Shown here: positions 17,606 to 26,013 of the stretch, in pieces | How the letters are laid out: every line of letters starts with the position of its first letter | Numbering within the stretch: the stretch's first letter is position 1 | Origin: Geobacillus subterraneus | Lineage (GTDB): Bacteria > Bacillota > Bacilli > Bacillales > Anoxybacillaceae | Direction of reading: 5' to 3' | NCBI RefSeq assembly: GCF_001618685.1 | Contig: NZ_CP014342.1 | Span: forward strand, 1,674,001-1,738,000 | DNA length: 64,000 bases | Position numbers and translations under genes: made by a program | The notes under the pieces: model-generated | Told to the model about the DNA's origin: nothing | The model's database searches: none | Seen by the model: the letters and a program-made list of their open reading frames with translations, nothing else

Positions 17606-18190
17606 CTACTCTTTTGGCCGTTCCTCCGCCCGAATGCCGTTTAAAATTAAGTCGACGTAAATGTCGGTTAATTCCTCTTCCGAAACGCCTTTGCCCGGTT
17701 GAAACCAGTAATAGCTCCAATTCGTGATGCCAAGCAGGCCGAACGTGATCATTTCCGCATGAAGCGACGGCTTAAATTCGCCGCAGGCGACCCCTTCTTG
17801 AATGAGCTGTTCATACTGCTTGCGGAACGCCCGCCGCTTCCCGAGGATTTCCTCCAAATGGTCATCGGCCAAGTGCCGCATCTCGCGGAAGAAAATGCGG
17901 GCGCTTTTCTTCCGCGTGCGAATGTTGCGAATCACCATATAAACGATCGCATGCAACTTTTCTGTGCAGCTCTTCTCCGGCTCCTGCAACAGGCGTGTCT
18001 GCTGGTCAAGCAAATCCTCGATATAGGAGATGCATATATCGCGCAGCAGTTCTTCTTTGCTTTTGTAATAGTAATAGAACGCTCCTTTTGTTGCGCCGAC
18101 CGCTTCAACGATTTCCTGTACGGACGTTTCTTTAAACCCTTTGCGTTCAAACAGCTCAATGCCGGCTTCCATCAGTTTTTCTTTCATCAT
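17606..18190 (-). CDS. TetR/AcrR family transcriptional regulator
   Basis: A 194-residue TetR-type repressor. The N-terminal helix-turn-helix is clear (GIELFERKGFKETSVQEIVE, then GATKGAFYYYYKSKEELL). The C-terminal ligand domain is helical and not assignable. GGAG lies seven bases before ATG 18190; a TTG at 18211 that overlaps the thiolase stop lacks a ribosome site. It sits inside the operon between thiolase and livH, so it likely controls its own operon, and by the shared palindromes (2660-2677, 22381-22398) probably also the SDR cluster. The ligand may be an acyl-CoA of the pathway (inference). By eye it does not resemble B. subtilis FadR beyond the HTH. Confidence 0.9.
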   Translation of the reverse strand: MMKEKLMEAGIELFERKGFKETSVQEIVEAVGATKGAFYYYYKSKEELLRDICISYIEDLLDQQTRLLQEPEKSCTEKLHAIVYMVIRNIRTRKKSARIFFREMRHLADDHLEEILGKRRAFRKQYEQLIQEGVACGEFKPSLHAEMITFGLLGITNWSYYWFQPGKGVSEEELTDIYVDLILNGIRAEERPKE

Positions 18191-18207
18191 CGATTGTCTC
18201 CATGCGC

Positions 18208-19377
18208 TCAAACTCGTTCAATGATCGTCGCGATTCCTTGGCCGCCGCCGATGCACGCCGTAATGAGGGCGTATGTCCCGCCGCGGCGCTTTAGTTCATA
18301 CACGGCTTTCGTAATCAAAATCGCGCCCGTCGCGCCGAGCGGATGGCCGTGGGCGATGGCGCCGCCATTGACGTTCACTTTTTCCGGGTTCATCTCAAGT
18401 TCGCGGTCACAGGCGATCACTTGTGCGGCAAACGCTTCATTGATTTCGATGATGTCCATCTCATCAAGCGTCAGTCCAGCTTTTTCAAGCACCTTTCTCG
18501 TCGCCGGCACCGGACCGATGCCCATAATGTTCGGATCGACCCCGGCGACCGCATGGGCGCGGATGACGGCAAGCGGCGTCAAGCCGAGCTGCTCCGCTTT
18601 TTCCCGCGACATGACAACGAGTGCTGCAGCGGCGTCATTGAGCCCTGAACTATTCCCCGCTGTCACCGTGCCGCCTTCTAAAAACGCCGGCGGCAGTTTC
18701 GCGAGCGCTTCCATCGTCGTGTTCGGGCGCGGGTGTTCATCTGTGTCAAAGACAAACGGCTCCCCTTTTTTCACCGGGACGGTAATCGGCACGATTTGTT
18801 CGGCAAACCGCCCTTCTTGCATAGCGCGCGCCATGCGCTGCTGGCTGCGCAAAGCGAAGGCGTCTTGTTCTTCGCGGCTGATGCCGTATTTTTTCACTAA
18901 ATTTTCTGCCGTGATGCCCATCGGCGGATCGCCAATCTCTTTTGGCGACAACTGCGATTTGCGGAAGCTTGGCGGCGTCGAGCTGTACGGTTTTTCCGGG
19001 CGGTCCATCAAATACGGCGCACGGCTCATGCTTTCCACTCCGCCGGCGATATAGACGTCCCCATCGCCGGCCCAAATGGCTTGCGCCGCTAAATTGACGG
19101 CGTTAATGCCTGAACCGCATTGACGGTCGACGGTCAGCCCGGTCAACTCAAGCGACAGCCCCGTCTTAAGCGCCGTCAGCCGGGCAATGTTGCCGCCGCC
19201 GCTTAAGACATTGCCCATGATGACATCATCAACAAGCTCCGGACCGATGTTGGCCCTCCGCATCGCTTCTTTGATTACTTCCGCTCCGTAAACGTGCGCC
19301 GGCAACGTCGCCAAGGCGCCCCCTTGGCGGGCGATGGCCGTTCTTACGGCGGATACAATGACGGCATCCCGTTTCAT
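18208..19377 (-). CDS. Thiolase family protein (acetyl-CoA C-acyltransferase)
   Basis: A 389-residue thiolase, cleaving 3-ketoacyl-CoA with CoA to give acetyl-CoA, or the reverse. The nucleophilic Cys is in [11 protein letters not shown] near residue 86, with [22 protein letters not shown] (catalytic His) and the second Cys in CIGGGQGIA. All key residues are present. AGGAGG precedes ATG 19377; the GTG at 19383 is too close to it. The stop overlaps the upstream edge of the regulator gene. Confidence 0.93.
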   Translation of the reverse strand: MKRDAVIVSAVRTAIARQGGALATLPAHVYGAEVIKEAMRRANIGPELVDDVIMGNVLSGGGNIARLTALKTGLSLELTGLTVDRQCGSGINAVNLAAQAIWAGDGDVYIAGGVESMSRAPYLMDRPEKPYSSTPPSFRKSQLSPKEIGDPPMGITAENLVKKYGISREEQDAFALRSQQRMARAMQEGRFAEQIVPITVPVKKGEPFVFDTDEHPRPNTTMEALAKLPPAFLEGGTVTAGNSSGLNDAAAALVVMSREKAEQLGLTPLAVIRAHAVAGVDPNIMGIGPVPATRKVLEKAGLTLDEMDIIEINEAFAAQVIACDRELEMNPEKVNVNGGAIAHGHPLGATGAILITKAVYELKRRGGTYALITACIGGGQGIATIIERV

Positions 19378-19479
19378 TGTCACTCCTCCTTATCTTTTTT
19401 CAACCGGACGCAACTTGCGCGCCTTTTGAAGCGGGGGAGGACGATCATCCCCCGCTTGCTCCTTGGGCGGAAGAGCCCT

Positions 19480-19884
19480 TTACTCATACAGCGAAAAGAC
19501 CGCTTCGCCTTTGATGACTTCCTTGCCGTGCTGGTTGACGGCGGCGACCATAAACCGGATCGCTTTGTCATCCTTTTCTTTGACCGTTGCTTTTAACGTG
19601 ACGACATCGTTTAAAAACACCATTGATTGAAAACGGACGAAATAATCTTGGACAAACCCTTCCTCGTAATACGGGGTGAACAGCTTCGCCAAGTTGCCCA
19701 TCGTCCACATGCCGTGGGCGATAATCCCCGGCAGGCCGGCTTTTTTCGCTTCGTCGTCGATCGTATGAATCGGGTTGTAGTCGCCCGACGCTCCGGCATA
19801 TTTGATTAAGTCAAGCCGGGATACAGGCGGAAGCGTCACCTCGGGAAGCGACTGCCCGACTTGCCATTCGCGAATCGTCGTCAT
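19480..19884 (-). CDS. MaoC/hotdog-fold hydratase (C-terminal type)
   Basis: A 134-residue MaoC-like hotdog protein. The hydratase motif is seen as YAGASGDYNPIHTIDDEAKKAG (Asp and His catalytic positions), followed by GIIAHGMWTMGNLA. It probably hydrates an enoyl-CoA. It overlaps by 4 bp the preceding gene, whose product has the complementary MaoC N-terminal-type fold. The two likely form one heteromeric hydratase. Confidence 0.88.
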   Translation of the reverse strand: MTTIREWQVGQSLPEVTLPPVSRLDLIKYAGASGDYNPIHTIDDEAKKAGLPGIIAHGMWTMGNLAKLFTPYYEEGFVQDYFVRFQSMVFLNDVVTLKATVKEKDDKAIRFMVAAVNQHGKEVIKGEAVFSLYE

Positions 19885-20330
19885 ACGCTCATCGCCTTTC
19901 TAACCGCCTCATTGATAATGATCGTCGAGGTGGAGGTAAATAAGAGATTCCCGTCAGCGTCTTCGCCGTTGTTGGCGATCACTAAAAAGCCGAGCTGGCC
20001 CATGCTGCTTTGTTTTTCGTAATAGTCTTTGACCTCTGCATAGCAGTACAGCTCTTCGCCGACAAACAGCGGGCGCTTATAATGGAAGCGCTGCTCGCCG
20101 TGGATCAGTCCTTTTGCCGGCAATTTCAACCCTTCGATCACACCGTAGTCAAACACGCGCGGGAACGTCGGCGGCGCGATGTTACGCCCGTAGCGCGATC
20201 GTTTCCCTGTCTCTTCGTCCCAATAAATCGGGTTCAAGTCGCCGATCGCTTCGGCGAATTTTCTCACCGCTCCGCGCTCGACAACGTTTTTCACTTTCGC
20301 CGATCGTTTTCCGATATCATTTTGATACAT
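19881..20330 (-). CDS. MaoC-like dehydratase, N-terminal-domain type
   Basis: A 149-residue hotdog protein of the FAS1-like/MaoC N-terminal dehydratase type. It has AVRKFAEAIGDLNPIYWDEE near residue 22 and NIAPPTFPRVFDYG near 50, but lacks the strict Asp/His pair of the partner. In related systems such subunits bind the acyl tail while the partner does catalysis. It overlaps the partner gene by 4 bp. Confidence 0.85.
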   Translation of the reverse strand: MYQNDIGKRSAKVKNVVERGAVRKFAEAIGDLNPIYWDEETGKRSRYGRNIAPPTFPRVFDYGVIEGLKLPAKGLIHGEQRFHYKRPLFVGEELYCYAEVKDYYEKQSSMGQLGFLVIANNGEDADGNLLFTSTSTIIINEAVRKAMSV

Positions 20331-20348
20331 GACCCGTTCCCTCCGCCT

Positions 20349-21113
20349 TCAGCATTTCGGGCCGCCGGCGACATATAGCACTTGGCCGTTGACGAACGAT
20401 GATTGTTCGTCGGCGAAAAATGCGACCGCGTTGGCGATATCTTCCGGGCGGCCGCTTCGTCCGACCGGGATGGTGGCGACGCTTGCCTGAATGAGCTGCT
20501 CAAACGAAATGCCAAGCCGCTCGGCGGTCGCTTTCGTCATATCGGTTTCAATGAATCCCGGCGCGACGGCGTTCGTTGTAATGCCGAACTTGCCGAGCTC
20601 AATCGCCAACGTTTTCGTAAACCCTTGAATGCCGGCTTTCGCCGCCGAATAGTTCGCCTGGCCGCGGTTGCCGAGCGCCGAGGTCGATGAAACGTTGATG
20701 ATGCGGCCGTATCCTTTTTCGACCATATATTTTTGCGCGGCGCGGGCGCAATAAAATGCCCCTTTCAAATGAACGTCCATGACCGTTTGCCAGTCGTCGT
20801 CCGTCATTTTAAACAGCAAGTTGTCGCGGATGACGCCGGCATTGTTGACGAGAATATCGAGCGAGCCGAACCGTTCGACCACTTCTTGAATCGCCGTTTC
20901 CACTTGTTCGCGGTCAGTGACGCTCACCACTTTGGCGTAAACGTCATACCCGTTTTCCCGCAGCTCGGCTGCTGTTGCTTCAAGCGCCTCCGCGTTTAAG
21001 TCGATGAACGCCACTTTGGCCCCTTCTTCCGCAAAGCGGGTAACAATGGCCTTGCCGATGCCGCGGCTCCCCCCCGTCACAAACGCCACTCTTCCTGCAA
21101 ACCGTTGGCTCAT
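20349..21113 (-). CDS. SDR family oxidoreductase (FabG/PhaB-like)
   Basis: A 254-residue classical SDR, probably a 3-hydroxyacyl-CoA dehydrogenase here. TGGSRGIG for cofactor, NNAGVIRDNLLFKMTDDDW (a FabG/PhaB-type segment), Ser in NVSSTSALGNRGQ and YSAAKAG for catalysis, and the C-terminal VAGGP. It lies 36 bp after the acyl-CoA dehydrogenase and 18 bp before the hydratase pair. With dehydrogenase, hydratase and thiolase this fills the third step of a beta-oxidation cycle. Confidence 0.9.
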   Translation of the reverse strand: MSQRFAGRVAFVTGGSRGIGKAIVTRFAEEGAKVAFIDLNAEALEATAAELRENGYDVYAKVVSVTDREQVETAIQEVVERFGSLDILVNNAGVIRDNLLFKMTDDDWQTVMDVHLKGAFYCARAAQKYMVEKGYGRIINVSSTSALGNRGQANYSAAKAGIQGFTKTLAIELGKFGITTNAVAPGFIETDMTKATAERLGISFEQLIQASVATIPVGRSGRPEDIANAVAFFADEQSSFVNGQVLYVAGGPKC

Positions 21114-21149
21114 GTTTTTTCTCCTCCCTTTTCGGTAACGCTTTCATTT

Positions 21150-22331
21150 TTAGAGAAACTGCCCAAGCTTGACGTGTCCTTTAATTAAGTTGCGGGCGAT
21201 AATCAGCCGTTGAATTTCATCGGTGCCATCGTAAATGCGCCATAACCTCGCCTCACGATACCAGCGCTCGATCGGCATCTCTTTCGTATAGCCCATGCCG
21301 CCATGAATTTGCATGACGCGGTCAACGACGCGGTTGCCCATATTCGCGCCAAACAGTTTCGCCATCGAGGCCAAATGGCGGTTGTCTTCCCCTTGGTCGA
21401 GCGTGAATGCCGCATTGAGCACAAGCCATTTTGCCGCTTCAATTTCCACTGCCGAATCAGCGATCATCCATTGAATCGCCTGTCGTTCCGCGATCGGCTT
21501 GCCGAACGTGACGCGCTCTTTCGCGTAATCGATCGCCATTTGCAACAGCCGCTCCGCCGCTCCAACCGCACGGGCGCCGACGACCCAGCGGGCGTAGCCG
21601 ATCCACTCAAGGCCGAGCTTGTAGCCGTGGTGCAGCTCGCCTAAAATGTTTTCTTCCGGCACGCGCACGTTTTCAAAAATCAAGCTGGCCGGTGTTGACG
21701 GTCCCATCGTATGTATCGGCTCAGAGCGCCAGCCCATGTCGCGGTCGACGATAAAGCACGTTACCCCTTCGCGCCCGTTTGTCGCCTGATGCCGCCGTTT
21801 GTCGGTAATGGCGATGACCATAACGAAATCAGCGTCATTGCCCCCGGTGATAAACGTTTTTTCCCCATTTAGCACCCATTCGTCCCCGTCTTTGACCGCC
21901 GTCATTTTAATGTTGCGCGTATCCGACCCTGCGCCCGGCTCGGTCATGGCAAAGCACGATTTTTTCTCGCCGTTGATCGTCGGGATTAAATATTTTTTCT
22001 TTTGTTCTTCATTGGCGTAATACAAAATGTTGTCCGCCGACCCGCCAAACTGGAACGGAACGAGCGTTTTTGCCACCTCCATGAGCACAATCGCCTGCAT
22101 GACATGGCCGAGATTCGCGCCCCCGTATTCCTCCGGCGTGTTGATCCCCCAAAAACCTGCTTCCTTCGCCTTTAATTGCAGCTCTTTTAATTTCTCCGGC
22201 GCAAGCCCCGGCTTCCCTTCCCGCTCATTGCGCAAGACGTCATTTTCTAGCGGCATCAATTCTTTTTCGACAAACTTGCGAATCGCCTTTTGAACCATGC
22301 GCTGCTCATCGGTTAAGCGCAAATACATCAT
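21150..22331 (-). CDS. Acyl-CoA dehydrogenase
   Basis: A 393-residue flavoprotein dehydrogenase, first enzyme of the operon. It carries CFAMTEPGAGSD (FAD and substrate signature 1), VFITGG-type TFITGGNDADF, QIHGGMGYTKEMPIERWYRE (signature 2) and the C-terminal YDGTDEIQRLIIARNL. The frame is open to 22436, but that would cover the promoter and operator. GGGGGG precedes the twin ATGs at 22331/22328, and MYLRLTDEQRMVQ is a typical N-terminus. The substrate chain cannot be told from sequence. Confidence 0.92.
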   Translation of the reverse strand: MMYLRLTDEQRMVQKAIRKFVEKELMPLENDVLRNEREGKPGLAPEKLKELQLKAKEAGFWGINTPEEYGGANLGHVMQAIVLMEVAKTLVPFQFGGSADNILYYANEEQKKKYLIPTINGEKKSCFAMTEPGAGSDTRNIKMTAVKDGDEWVLNGEKTFITGGNDADFVMVIAITDKRRHQATNGREGVTCFIVDRDMGWRSEPIHTMGPSTPASLIFENVRVPEENILGELHHGYKLGLEWIGYARWVVGARAVGAAERLLQMAIDYAKERVTFGKPIAERQAIQWMIADSAVEIEAAKWLVLNAAFTLDQGEDNRHLASMAKLFGANMGNRVVDRVMQIHGGMGYTKEMPIERWYREARLWRIYDGTDEIQRLIIARNLIKGHVKLGQFL

Positions 22332-22380
22332 TGTCCCCCCTGTTTTCGTTGCACTTTGAAACGAAATCCCACTCCCACAA

Positions 22381-22398
22381 ATACCAACCGGTTGGTAT
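22381..22398. promoter_or_regulatory. TetR-type operator, copy 2 (perfect 18-bp palindrome)
   Basis: ATACCAACCGGTTGGTAT is a perfect 18-bp palindrome nine bases downstream of the -10 box, covering the likely transcription start of the eleven-gene operon. It matches the site at 2660-2677 at 17 of 18 bases. The operon encodes a TetR protein, the likely binder. Confidence 0.8.
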
Positions 22399-22407
22399 GT
22401 TACCTCT

Positions 22408-22436
22408 ATTATATTCGAATGTTCTGAAAAGTACAA
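22408..22436 (-). promoter_or_regulatory. SigA-type promoter of the acyl-CoA/ABC operon
   Basis: TTGTAC (22431-22436), a 17-base spacer and a perfect TATAAT (22408-22413) on the minus strand. The operator lies directly downstream. Confidence 0.8.
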
Positions 22437-22498
22437 TACTTTTTTATACTTTTGTCCAACAGGAAAACGTCAAGTGCGTTCCCCTGTTGGCGTAAGTA

Positions 22499-22903
22499 TT
22501 ACGAATCAAGGGGACTCAGCTTTTTAGTCGTTTGGACGATATGGCCAAACGCCGCGTTCAATTCTTGCAAACTGGCGGAGTGTTCTTCAGTAAATGCGGC
22601 AATATGCTGGATAGCACCATCAAACTCTTTAACCGCCTTTTGAATGCTTTCAAGCTGTTTTTTGATCTGAACTGCCGCGTTTTTGCTGTCAGCTGCCATT
22701 TTACGGATTTCACTGGCCACAACCTCGAAGCCGCTGCCGTGCTCTCCAGCTCGCGCCGCTTCAATGGCGGCATTCAACCCCAGCCAATGCGACTGATCGG
22801 CCACCTCCTGCACAAAGCGGACAACAGCATCGATTTGTGCTACATCCTCCATTACTTTCTGCGACTTCAGACATAGGAATATAGCTCCGTTATTTCCGCT
22901 CAA
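22499..22903 (-). CDS. Short methyl-accepting chemotaxis-like protein without sensor domain
   Basis: A 134-residue soluble protein consisting of part of an MCP signalling coiled coil. The hairpin tip is clear (LGLNAAIEAARAGEHGSGFE, then VVASEIRKMAADSKNAA). No transmembrane or ligand domain is present, and most methylation helices are missing. TTG 22903 follows GGAGG; ATG 22852 lacks a site. It resembles the C-terminal half of small cytoplasmic receptors such as YfmS (about 286 residues). It may be a relic fused to a new start next to the broken permease upstream. Confidence 0.6.
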   Translation of the reverse strand: MSGNNGAIFLCLKSQKVMEDVAQIDAVVRFVQEVADQSHWLGLNAAIEAARAGEHGSGFEVVASEIRKMAADSKNAAVQIKKQLESIQKAVKEFDGAIQHIAAFTEEHSASLQELNAAFGHIVQTTKKLSPLDS

Positions 22904-22917
22904 GTTGCCTCCGTATA

Positions 22918-23573
22918 CTAGCCACCGTTATACACTTGCTGTTTGGAATGTTTCAGCATTTCTTCGAACCGATAGAACAATGAAGTTTGTGGTTTGCGTC
23001 TTTGTACCGGTAAGGAGACAGGTCGCCTCAGCTGATTCGAGGAAAAGAACAGACTGATGCTCCACGCAATCAACAGCGCGGCCGCAAAACCAAGCCCCAT
23101 TCGCCATCCCGCGATCATAGCATCGTTTCCAAACGCCATATACGTCGATAAGATGACGATTGGATTAATCAGGGGACCGGTTAAGAGAAATCCCACTGCC
23201 GCCCCTAACGGCACGCCTTTGCCAACCAGCTTTCGCACGATCGGAACAATCCCACACTCACACGCCGGAAAAAGAGCCCCAACCACACATCCCATCGCAA
23301 CAGCCTTAAAAGAATGGGCGGGAATCCAGCGCCGAATATGCTCCTCCGTTACAAAAATTTGAATCGCCCCTGCTACAATAACACCAATGAGGATAAACGG
23401 AAGTGCTTCGATCACCATACTTAAAAAATAGTCACAAACTGTCGAAACGAGTCCGGAATCTCTGCCGTCCATAACGCCCCAAACCACTGGCTAAATACGA
23501 TCAAATACGCTGCGACCCCTATAACCACAATCCCCGTCATATCAACTAACATCGACGAAAACAGGCGCCTCAT
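22918..23573 (-). pseudogene. Permease (DUF318/UPF0718 family), frameshifted and truncated
   Basis: From ATG 23573 the frame reads MRRLFSSMLVDMTGIVVIG and on to DSFRQFVTIF, where a stop appears right after a run of six T (minus strand; 23423-23428). One extra T would continue as LSMVIEALPFILIGVIVAG, which is the normal family sequence and is open to 22918. The conserved PACECGIVPIVRKLVGKGVP segment is intact. Family members are about 290-300 residues; here the second half ends abruptly after RFEEMLKHSKQQ. So the gene is broken at one point and cut at the other end. Confidence 0.7.
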
Positions 23574-24002
23574 TCCTCTTCCCCTCCCCCCGACATCCAC
23601 GGTTAAGACATTTTTTCATCCCAGGCTAAGTCTAGGAACATAAACGAGCCGATATACATCGATTTATTGTATTAAAGCGTAACCGTTCTTATTTACAAAC
23701 GATATGTCTGACCGCCCGATTACATGTCCACTTTTATACGACAAGTTTTTCTTTCAACTCTTCTTGAAATAGGCTGCTGGGCGGCTTTATCCTCGACTAC
23801 ATACGTGTCGTCCTTTCGCTCGGCGATCCGGTAAGCAGGCAATTACCAAACGATCTTAATGAATAGCAAACCAACTTCCCCAAAGGCAGAGACAATGTAC
23901 GAACTATCACCAGTGCATGCCGTTCGTTGTGGACAAAATAATGTTTACATAAATCGCCGTTTATTTCCGCTAGCAGTTCTGTGATTAAAGCGCGCAGACA
24001 GC
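23574..24002. other. Intergenic gap upstream of the broken permease
   Basis: No complete gene. A GGGGGGAGGGGAAGAGGA ribosome site precedes the permease start. A minus-strand stretch around 23740-23830 stays open for about 40 codons in one frame without start or ribosome site and may be coding debris. No terminator, tRNA or repeat was recognised. Confidence 0.35.
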
Positions 24003-24031
24003 GAAAAACCCCGCTTCCGCATGAAGCGAGG
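24003..24031 (-). terminator. Rho-independent terminator of the nitroreductase gene
   Basis: On the minus strand CCTCGCTTC and GAAGCGGGG pair (one mismatch) around a five-base loop, followed by TTTTTCGC. It starts at the stop codon. Confidence 0.8.
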
Positions 24032-24781
24032 CTATTGTAAATTAAACCCTTTCCTCTCCACAAATTCTTTCATATACATCCGGACCGGACGGCTGAGCAT
24101 GTTGGCCATCTGCCCCGTCCATGTATCGCGGCGACGGCCGTTTGTCCGCTGCTCGTAGTAAGCTGACACCGTTTCATTATACCGCTGCAACTGCTCGATG
24201 AACCGGCCGCGGTCTTGATCGTATTCATCCTCATGATACACGTGATCTAACGGCAACCGCGGCTTTGGATCCGGCGTTTGCGCAGGATAGCCGACGGCAA
24301 GCCCAAACAGCGGAATGACCCGTTTCGGCACCTTCAACAGTGCACATACGTCCGGCAAGTGGTTGCGCAGCCCGCCGATATAGCAAATGCCAAGCCCCAT
24401 CGACTCGGCGGCAATGGCGGCGTTTTGCGCGGCAAGCGCCGTGTCGATGAGCGCCACCATAAACTTTTCCGTGCTCTCAAGCGACGGAATCACGTCTTTT
24501 CTTTCAAGCTCCCCGATGAGTTCATGGCGGTGAAAATCGGCGCAAAAGACAAAGAAATGGCCGTTATGCTCGACATAGGCTTGATTCCCGGCCAGTTCGG
24601 CAAGCTTTCGCTTTTTCTCCGGATCTTTCACCCCAATGATCGAATACGCTTGGACGTAGCTTGAGGTCGACGCCGCCTGGGCGCATTCAACGATCGTGCG
24701 AATTTGTTCATCCGTGAGCGGCCGATCTTCGAAGCGGCGGATCGAACGGTGCTGCAAAATCATTTCGATAACGGGATTCAT
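24032..24781 (-). CDS. nfrA: NADPH-dependent nitroreductase / FMN oxidoreductase (NfrA-type)
   Basis: A 249-residue flavin enzyme of the oxygen-insensitive nitroreductase family, the same length as B. subtilis NfrA. It has HRSIRRFEDRPLTDEQ (FMN phosphate binding) near the start, AAQNAAIAAESMGLGICYIG in the middle, and LFGLAVGYPAQTPDPKPRLP. It reduces nitro compounds, quinones or flavin with NADPH. GGAGGG precedes ATG 24781. It follows the pirin gene but is separated from it by a terminator. Confidence 0.88.
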   Translation of the reverse strand: MNPVIEMILQHRSIRRFEDRPLTDEQIRTIVECAQAASTSSYVQAYSIIGVKDPEKKRKLAELAGNQAYVEHNGHFFVFCADFHRHELIGELERKDVIPSLESTEKFMVALIDTALAAQNAAIAAESMGLGICYIGGLRNHLPDVCALLKVPKRVIPLFGLAVGYPAQTPDPKPRLPLDHVYHEDEYDQDRGRFIEQLQRYNETVSAYYEQRTNGRRRDTWTGQMANMLSRPVRMYMKEFVERKGFNLQ

Positions 24782-24834
24782 CTTGTACACACCCTCCTGT
24801 ACAATGAATAGCTTGCCATCGATGATTATCATAA

Positions 24835-24870
24835 CAAAAAAGAAAGAGCCGAAAAAATGATCGGCTCTTT
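24835..24870 (-). terminator. Terminator after the pirin gene
   Basis: A 10-bp perfect stem AAAGAGCCGA/TCGGCTCTTT with an eight-base loop, then CTTTTTTG on the minus strand. Confidence 0.85.
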
Positions 24871-24877
24871 CCTGCCA

Positions 24878-25711
24878 TTACTGTCCAAAACGCCCTTCTT
24901 GGTAGTCACGAATCGCTTCGCGGATTTGTTCCGGCGTGTTCATGACAAACGGCCCATAGGCGACGACCGGTTCGTTTACCGGCTCACCGGCGTAAAGAAG
25001 GAGGCGCAGTTTTTCGCGGGCGGTCACGTTCAGCTCCGTTTCTTCGCCGCGGTCGTGGCGGCTTAGCCACAACACTTGCCCGGCTTTTCCTTCCGTGTGG
25101 TCAGCGCCAAACGTGCCGCTTCCTTCTAAAATATACAGAAAACCGTTGTAATGGCCCGGCAAGTCTTGCGCGACAGTAACTCCCGGTTCAACCGTCATTT
25201 CGACCATCGTCACCGGAACGATATTTTTCGTCGGCGCCTGCACCCCTTTTGATGAGCCGGAAAAGACGCGAATCGTCACCCCTTCTTCTTGCCGTACAGG
25301 CATATGTTCGGCGCGCAAGTTTTGGTAGCGCGGCTCGATCATTTTATGCGTGCTCGGCAAATTGACCCATAGCTGAAGGCTGTGCACGGTCGAACCGGGC
25401 GCCGGATCTTCCTTATGGACGACGCCGCGTCCGGCGGTCATCCATTGTACATCCCCAGGCCCGAGCGTGCCGTGGCCGGCTTTGCTGTCGAAGTGTTCGA
25501 GTTCGCCGCTGATTACGTACGTGACCGTCTCAATGCCGCGGTGCGGGTGAACATCAAAGGCGCCCCGCTGAAAAATGTCCTCCATCAATAGCAAAAACGG
25601 GTCATACTCTTGCCAATTCCCGGGCTCGAGCACCGGACCGCTTTGGTGAATCGGGCTGTGGGCGGTGATTTGCACCGTCTTGATATGGCGAATGTGGCGT
25701 TGAACAGCCAT
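24878..25711 (-). CDS. Pirin family protein
   Basis: A 277-residue double-cupin pirin. The metal site HPHRGIETVTYVISGELEHF is intact (His, His, His, Glu pattern), with DVQWMTAGRGVVHKE. Bacterial pirins can act as quercetinase-like dioxygenases or as redox-related regulators; the sequence does not decide. GGAGGAGAGGTT precedes ATG 25711. Confidence 0.88.
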   Translation of the reverse strand: MAVQRHIRHIKTVQITAHSPIHQSGPVLEPGNWQEYDPFLLLMEDIFQRGAFDVHPHRGIETVTYVISGELEHFDSKAGHGTLGPGDVQWMTAGRGVVHKEDPAPGSTVHSLQLWVNLPSTHKMIEPRYQNLRAEHMPVRQEEGVTIRVFSGSSKGVQAPTKNIVPVTMVEMTVEPGVTVAQDLPGHYNGFLYILEGSGTFGADHTEGKAGQVLWLSRHDRGEETELNVTAREKLRLLLYAGEPVNEPVVAYGPFVMNTPEQIREAIRDYQEGRFGQ

Positions 25712-25860
25712 AACCTCTCCTCCTCTTTTTTTCCATACCGGACACAACCGGGAGAGGGGACAGCCGCCCGCCGCCAACTGTCCCCTTCTCCTCCATCGTA
25801 TCCGATTCCGCCAAAAATAGGCAAATCATCTGCTCAGCAGCCGGCCGCCGCCCAAGCTGA

Positions 25861-25894
25861 CAAAAACAAAAAACCTGCCGGCAATCGGCAGGTT
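25861..25894 (-). terminator. Terminator of the tRNA cluster
   Basis: A 9-bp perfect stem AACCTGCCG/CGGCAGGTT, then TTTTTTGTTTTTG on the minus strand, 17 bp after the tRNA-Ser gene. Confidence 0.85.
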
Positions 25895-25911
25895 GACGTT
25901 CGTATGTAAGA

Positions 25912-26004
25912 TGGCGGAGGAAGAGGGATTCGAACCCCCGCGGGCTGTGACACCCCTAGCGGTTTTCGAAACCGCCCCCTTCAGCCAGACTTGGGTATTC
26001 CTCC
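25912..26004 (-). tRNA. tRNA-Ser (anticodon CGA)
   Basis: 93 nt with encoded CCA. Acceptor GGAGGAA pairs with TTCCTCC. The anticodon arm is GCGGT-TTCGAAA-ACCGC, so the anticodon is CGA, reading UCG. It has the long variable arm of serine tRNA and GGTTCGAATCC in the T arm. It is the last of three tRNA genes in one transcript. Confidence 0.93.
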
Positions 26005-26013
26005 GTATGAAAA

